Source: DAIPXZ01 sp036782995 (lineage in GTDB: Bacteria > Bacillota > Clostridia > Saccharofermentanales > Saccharofermentanaceae). Taken from it: 64,000 bases of DNA. The stretch lies in the NCBI GenBank assembly GCA_036782995.1, contig DAIPXZ010000004.1, positions 108,436 through 172,435 on the forward strand, written 5' to 3'. The position numbers and the translations under genes are program-made. Shown piece by piece: positions 62,607 to 64,000 of this stretch. Within the stretch, counting starts at the first letter, position 1. The number at the start of each line of letters is the position of its first letter. The notes below the pieces were generated by a model. The model did no database searches, was not told the origin of the DNA, and was given only the letters and a program-made list of their open reading frames with translations.

Positions 62607-63803
62607 TTAAGATTCCGGGACCTCGAAAGGAACACCCAAAATCAAAGAGCGTACAAACAGACCCGAACGTGTGATGAACTTATCCGGCCAGTGACCGGCT
62701 TGCTTTTGCTCAACCGTCAGCATTTGCGAACTCAGCTTCAATGTGTTCGATGTTTCCGCGATAGTTGAACCAATCGACCAATTGCACCAGCTTAGATTAT
62801 GCTCATTAATGAAATCCATCCATTCATAAGTCGCATCATAAGCAATATCACCGGAGCCAGATGAATTCGTCGTGCCCCATTCAGTAACGAAAATCGGAAG
62901 ACCATTATTAAGCGCAGTGGTCGCCTTGTCGCGCAACTCCTGTCCGTGCGAGCCAGCATAGAAATGTAGTGTATACATTAAATTGGTGCCCTCAACCGGA
63001 TTATTCGAAGCAATATCCACATCCTGACTCCACGTGGAAGAACCGATAATAATGATATTATCCGGGTCATTGGCGCGAATTGTCGAAACCAATTCTTCAG
63101 CGTATGGCTTTACATTATCTTCCCATGTAACCACTTGTTCCGGCGGATCTGCATGACCGTTATTCGGCTCATTGCAAATTTCGTAGAGAACATTCGGTAC
63201 GTCCGCATATTTTTCGGAGATACGATTAAAGAAATCAATCGCCTCCGTCTTGTATTTCATTGGGTCACCGTCATTCAAAATATGCCAATCGACGATAACA
63301 TAGATGCCTTGATCCACACAAAGATCAACACAACGGCATACTTCAGTAAAATACTTATCAGGAGCCTTGATGTAGTCATCTGAGTCACTCTCTGTATAAA
63401 CCGCCAAGCGAATTACGGAACAACCCCAATCCTCAGCTAATGTCTTCACTACATCGGCATTTAAAAAGCTACCAATGTGATTCAAACCATGTGTACTCAT
63501 ACCTCTTAATTGATAAGGTGTTCCAGCGGAATCGCATAAATCCGTTCCAATAACCTGTAATTGACCATGGGTATCCACTACGCGTTCTGTAATAACAGCA
63601 ACACTATTGGGTCCGATGCCTTCCTCTTCGGGTGCGGTTGTCTCCGTCGGAGCGGCGGATGATTCAGAGGATTCTGTCGTGTCATTTGTTGTCGTCTCAG
63701 TTGTCGTCGCAGAAGTATCGGAGGACTCTTTTTCATCCTTCGTGCATGCGGTCATCGCAAGCAACATCGCAACAGACAATACAATAGCGAGAAGTTTTTT
63801 CAT
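62607..63803 (-). CDS. GH5 endoglucanase lipoprotein
   Basis: 398 residues. The signal peptide ends LAMTAC (Cys20), followed by a Ser/Thr/Glu-rich linker (about 21-62) that spaces the enzyme from the membrane. GH5 TIM barrel: STHGLNHIG, IRLAVYT, VIVDWHILNDG, acid/base Glu212 in EICNEPN, nucleophile Glu308 in VTEWGT. This resembles the GH5_2 cellulases of Clostridia and Bacillus. Start at ATG 63803 because it gives the signal peptide; an in-frame ATG at 63890 lies in the leader. Cuts beta-1,4-glucan at the cell surface. Confidence 0.92.
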   Translation of the reverse strand: MKKLLAIVLSVAMLLAMTACTKDEKESSDTSATTTETTTNDTTESSESSAAPTETTAPEEEGIGPNSVAVITERVVDTHGQLQVIGTDLCDSAGTPYQLRGMSTHGLNHIGSFLNADVVKTLAEDWGCSVIRLAVYTESDSDDYIKAPDKYFTEVCRCVDLCVDQGIYVIVDWHILNDGDPMKYKTEAIDFFNRISEKYADVPNVLYEICNEPNNGHADPPEQVVTWEDNVKPYAEELVSTIRANDPDNIIIIGSSTWSQDVDIASNNPVEGTNLMYTLHFYAGSHGQELRDKATTALNNGLPIFVTEWGTTNSSGSGDIAYDATYEWMDFINEHNLSWCNWSIGSTIAETSNTLKLSSQMLTVEQKQAGHWPDKFITRSGLFVRSLILGVPFEVPES

Positions 63804-63857
63804 AAAAATGTCACACACCTTTCTATCGTCAATGGTTTGGAAAAACTCGAATGGAAA

Positions 63858-63876
63858 TGTGACGGAAAATGTCACA
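63858..63876 (-). promoter_or_regulatory. Palindromic operator candidate in the GH5 leader
   Basis: TGTGAC-N7-GTCACA, perfect 6-bp arms, 55-73 bases before the ATG and about 22 bases after the expected transcription start. TGTGACATTTT recurs between here and the start codon. A repressor-type position for control of the cellulase gene. Confidence 0.5.
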
Positions 63877-63904
63877 AAAAATCGAATCATTCACACACGA
63901 AAAA

Positions 63905-63913
63905 ATTATATCA
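63905..63913 (-). promoter_or_regulatory. Extended -10 promoter of the GH5 gene
   Basis: Minus strand: TGATATAAT, extended -10. A recognisable -35 is not seen at the right distance. Confidence 0.6.
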
Positions 63914-64000
63914 CAAACCACTAGGAAAAGTTGTAATCTTTTATTTTCAAGGTATTGCAAAGTAAAGCAATTCATGTTTTTATTATAAAGAAAAGGTTCA

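Noticed and set aside
63865..63876. Standard CRP site in the GH5 leader
   Set aside because: The arms are 3 bp too far apart for TGTGA-N6-TCACA, so it is reported only as an unassigned palindrome.
1..64000. CRISPR array, prophage, insertion sequences, rRNA operon
   Set aside because: No regularly spaced repeats, integrase, transposase, phage structural gene or rRNA sequence was seen on reading through.

Overview
The window looks like a chromosomal segment of an anaerobic, low-to-medium GC Bacillota of class Clostridia. The evidence is the gene set and order (dnaG-trmK-nif3, comM-dprA-topA-trmFO, a T-box thrS leader, nadD-yqeK-rsfS), a double BcrAD/BadFG-type dehydratase activator, AGGAGG-type ribosome binding sites, tandem Spo0A-like boxes and lipoprotein plant-polysaccharide hydrolases (GH10 and GH5). 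A rumen or gut fibre-degrading lineage is plausible, but the genus cannot be fixed from the sequence. There is no rRNA, prophage, insertion sequence or CRISPR array. Almost every gene is on the minus strand; plus-strand exceptions are the LysR gene, queA-tgt, and the 29.9-33.0 kb group.

Layout. 0-2 kb: a YeiH-type transporter (cut by the left edge) divergent from a LysR regulator. 2.2-8.8 kb: lipoprotein, purM, RNase P RNA, nif3-like, trmK, dnaG and an HD protein. 8.9-13.4 kb: yajC, dapB and dapA facing queA-tgt. 13.4-20.1 kb: a compact five-gene phospho-signalling operon made of an FHA/zinc-ribbon protein, a membrane PPM phosphatase, a membrane trypsin-like protease with a cytoplasmic FHA domain, a soluble PPM phosphatase and a transmembrane Ser/Thr kinase with its own zinc ribbon. 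20.3-23.2 kb: an unrecognised secreted protein and a DUF624-like membrane protein. 23.2-29.6 kb: trmFO, topA, dprA, comM. 29.6-33 kb: two poorly known plus-strand genes and ychF, with two sets of 10-bp-phased Spo0A-like boxes. 33-44 kb: MATE exporter, small membrane protein, coaE, polA, giant dehydratase activator and a protein with a histone H1-like tail. 44-48.6 kb: an 87-aa orphan behind an operator-bearing promoter, dfrA, thyA, a CmpB-like membrane protein and a sensor-GGDEF protein. 48.8-54.2 kb: GH10 xylanase, tRNA-Pro(CGG), metallophosphoesterase and thrS with a T-box leader. 54.2-61.3 kb: purE-purF-purN-purH-purD continuing into nadD-yqeK (fused) and rsfS. 61.4-64 kb: CapA-like and GH5 lipoproteins.

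The most interesting parts are the five-gene kinase/phosphatase/FHA/protease operon, which looks like a self-contained transmembrane phospho-signalling system of unknown input and output; the two Spo0A-like promoters with identical geometry; a lipoprotein gene whose start codon appears to be ACG; the 21-bp-phased repeats upstream of a secreted protein; and the 87-aa orphan with a palindromic operator inside its promoter.
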